Positions 5,655-5,756 of a stretch of 5,756 nt of DNA are shown here, piece by piece (positions within the stretch are counted from its first letter, which is position 1; each line of letters opens with the position of its first letter). This stretch comes from Deltaproteobacteria bacterium (GTDB taxonomy: Bacteria > Desulfobacterota > Anaeroferrophillalia > Anaeroferrophillales > Tharpellaceae). The position numbers were made by a program, and so were the translations under genes. The notes beneath the pieces are model-generated. The model was not told the DNA's origin. It saw nothing but the letters and a program-made list of their open reading frames with translations, and did no database searches. The stretch spans positions 1 through 5,756 of the forward strand of contig JAUVDU010000128.1 of the NCBI GenBank assembly GCA_030595135.1, given 5' to 3'.

Positions 5655-5756
5655 CAGTTCTAAGGCCCTCTCGGCAGGCGCTCCAAAAACAACCCCAGAC
5701 CTCTCGTTTATCAATAACGTAGTCGAATATTTACGTTCAGAGTTAAGATCAGGCTG
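5655..5756. other. Non-coding tail after the kinase gene
   Basis: No credible gene was seen in these 102 bases on either strand. There is no strong GC-rich stem followed by a T-run, so a Rho-independent terminator for the operon is not evident. The stretch contains the repeat copy at 5720-5739. The reverse strand here (GGAGCGCCTGCCGAGAGG) vaguely resembles dispersed intergenic repeats, but that could not be established from one copy. Confidence 0.5.
5720..5739. repeat. Second copy of the GAATATTTACG(C/T)TCA intergenic repeat
   Basis: TAGTCGAATATTTACGTTCA here matches TAGCTGAATATTTACGCTCA at 1656-1675, with three differences in 20 bases, and AGTT follows in both after a one-base shift. Both copies are outside genes and in the same orientation. 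At 1661-1680 the motif is the right arm of an inverted repeat, so this copy may be the edge of another element continuing beyond the window. Confidence 0.55.

Noticed and set aside
5463..5714. Reverse-strand frame reaching into the tail after the kinase
   Set aside because: Most of it is antisense to the receiver domain and no recognisable protein features or ribosome binding site support it.
1..5756. CRISPR array, tRNA, rRNA or complete insertion sequence
   Set aside because: No regularly spaced direct repeats, cloverleaf-like sequences, rRNA segments or transposase frames were seen.

Overview
The window carries one co-directional set of genes, all on the + strand. They look like a bacterial cell-envelope energisation and signalling operon from a diderm (outer-membrane) bacterium. 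The ExbB/ExbD/TonB set requires an outer membrane. The gene style (moderate GC, a TonB with a QWG-type C-terminus, a Cache-PAS hybrid kinase) suggests Desulfobacterota or the former Deltaproteobacteria. That placement is inferred from recalled family resemblance, not from a marker gene.

Layout: 1-387 is the C-terminal end of a tetratricopeptide-repeat (TPR) protein that begins outside the window. 388-501 is a short spacer holding a GAAA-capped hairpin (450-469) of the widely dispersed ATTCC-type repeat, and a doubtful 43-residue ORF (371-502) that reads through it. 502-1110 is an ExbB/TolQ proton-channel subunit and 1123-1533 is ExbD/TolR. 1534-1696 is a repeat-rich gap with a 63-nt, almost fully paired hairpin set between outer inverted repeats. 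1697-2590 is a TonB-like energy transducer, 2587-2862 a small FtsB/DivIC-like membrane coiled-coil protein, and 2859-5654 a 931-residue hybrid sensor histidine kinase. The last 102 bases are non-coding and contain another copy of the GAATATTTACG repeat seen before tonB.

How the parts may work together: ExbB and ExbD would use the proton gradient to drive the TonB-like protein, which contacts outer-membrane receptors across the periplasm. The TPR protein may be a periplasmic or membrane partner, as TPR proteins often accompany Ton/Tol gene sets. The last three genes are joined by two 4-base ATGA stop/start overlaps, so TonB-like, FtsB-like and kinase are probably translated as a coupled unit. 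The kinase has a tandem periplasmic Cache sensor, so the unit may tie envelope transport or constriction to sensing a small extracellular ligand. This link is inference from gene order.

The most unusual observation is that the kinase's C-terminal receiver domain keeps its acidic pocket, Thr and Lys but has Gly (residue 853) where the phospho-accepting Asp should be. A single base transition would explain this. No CRISPR array, RNA gene, complete insertion sequence or convincing promoter was found.
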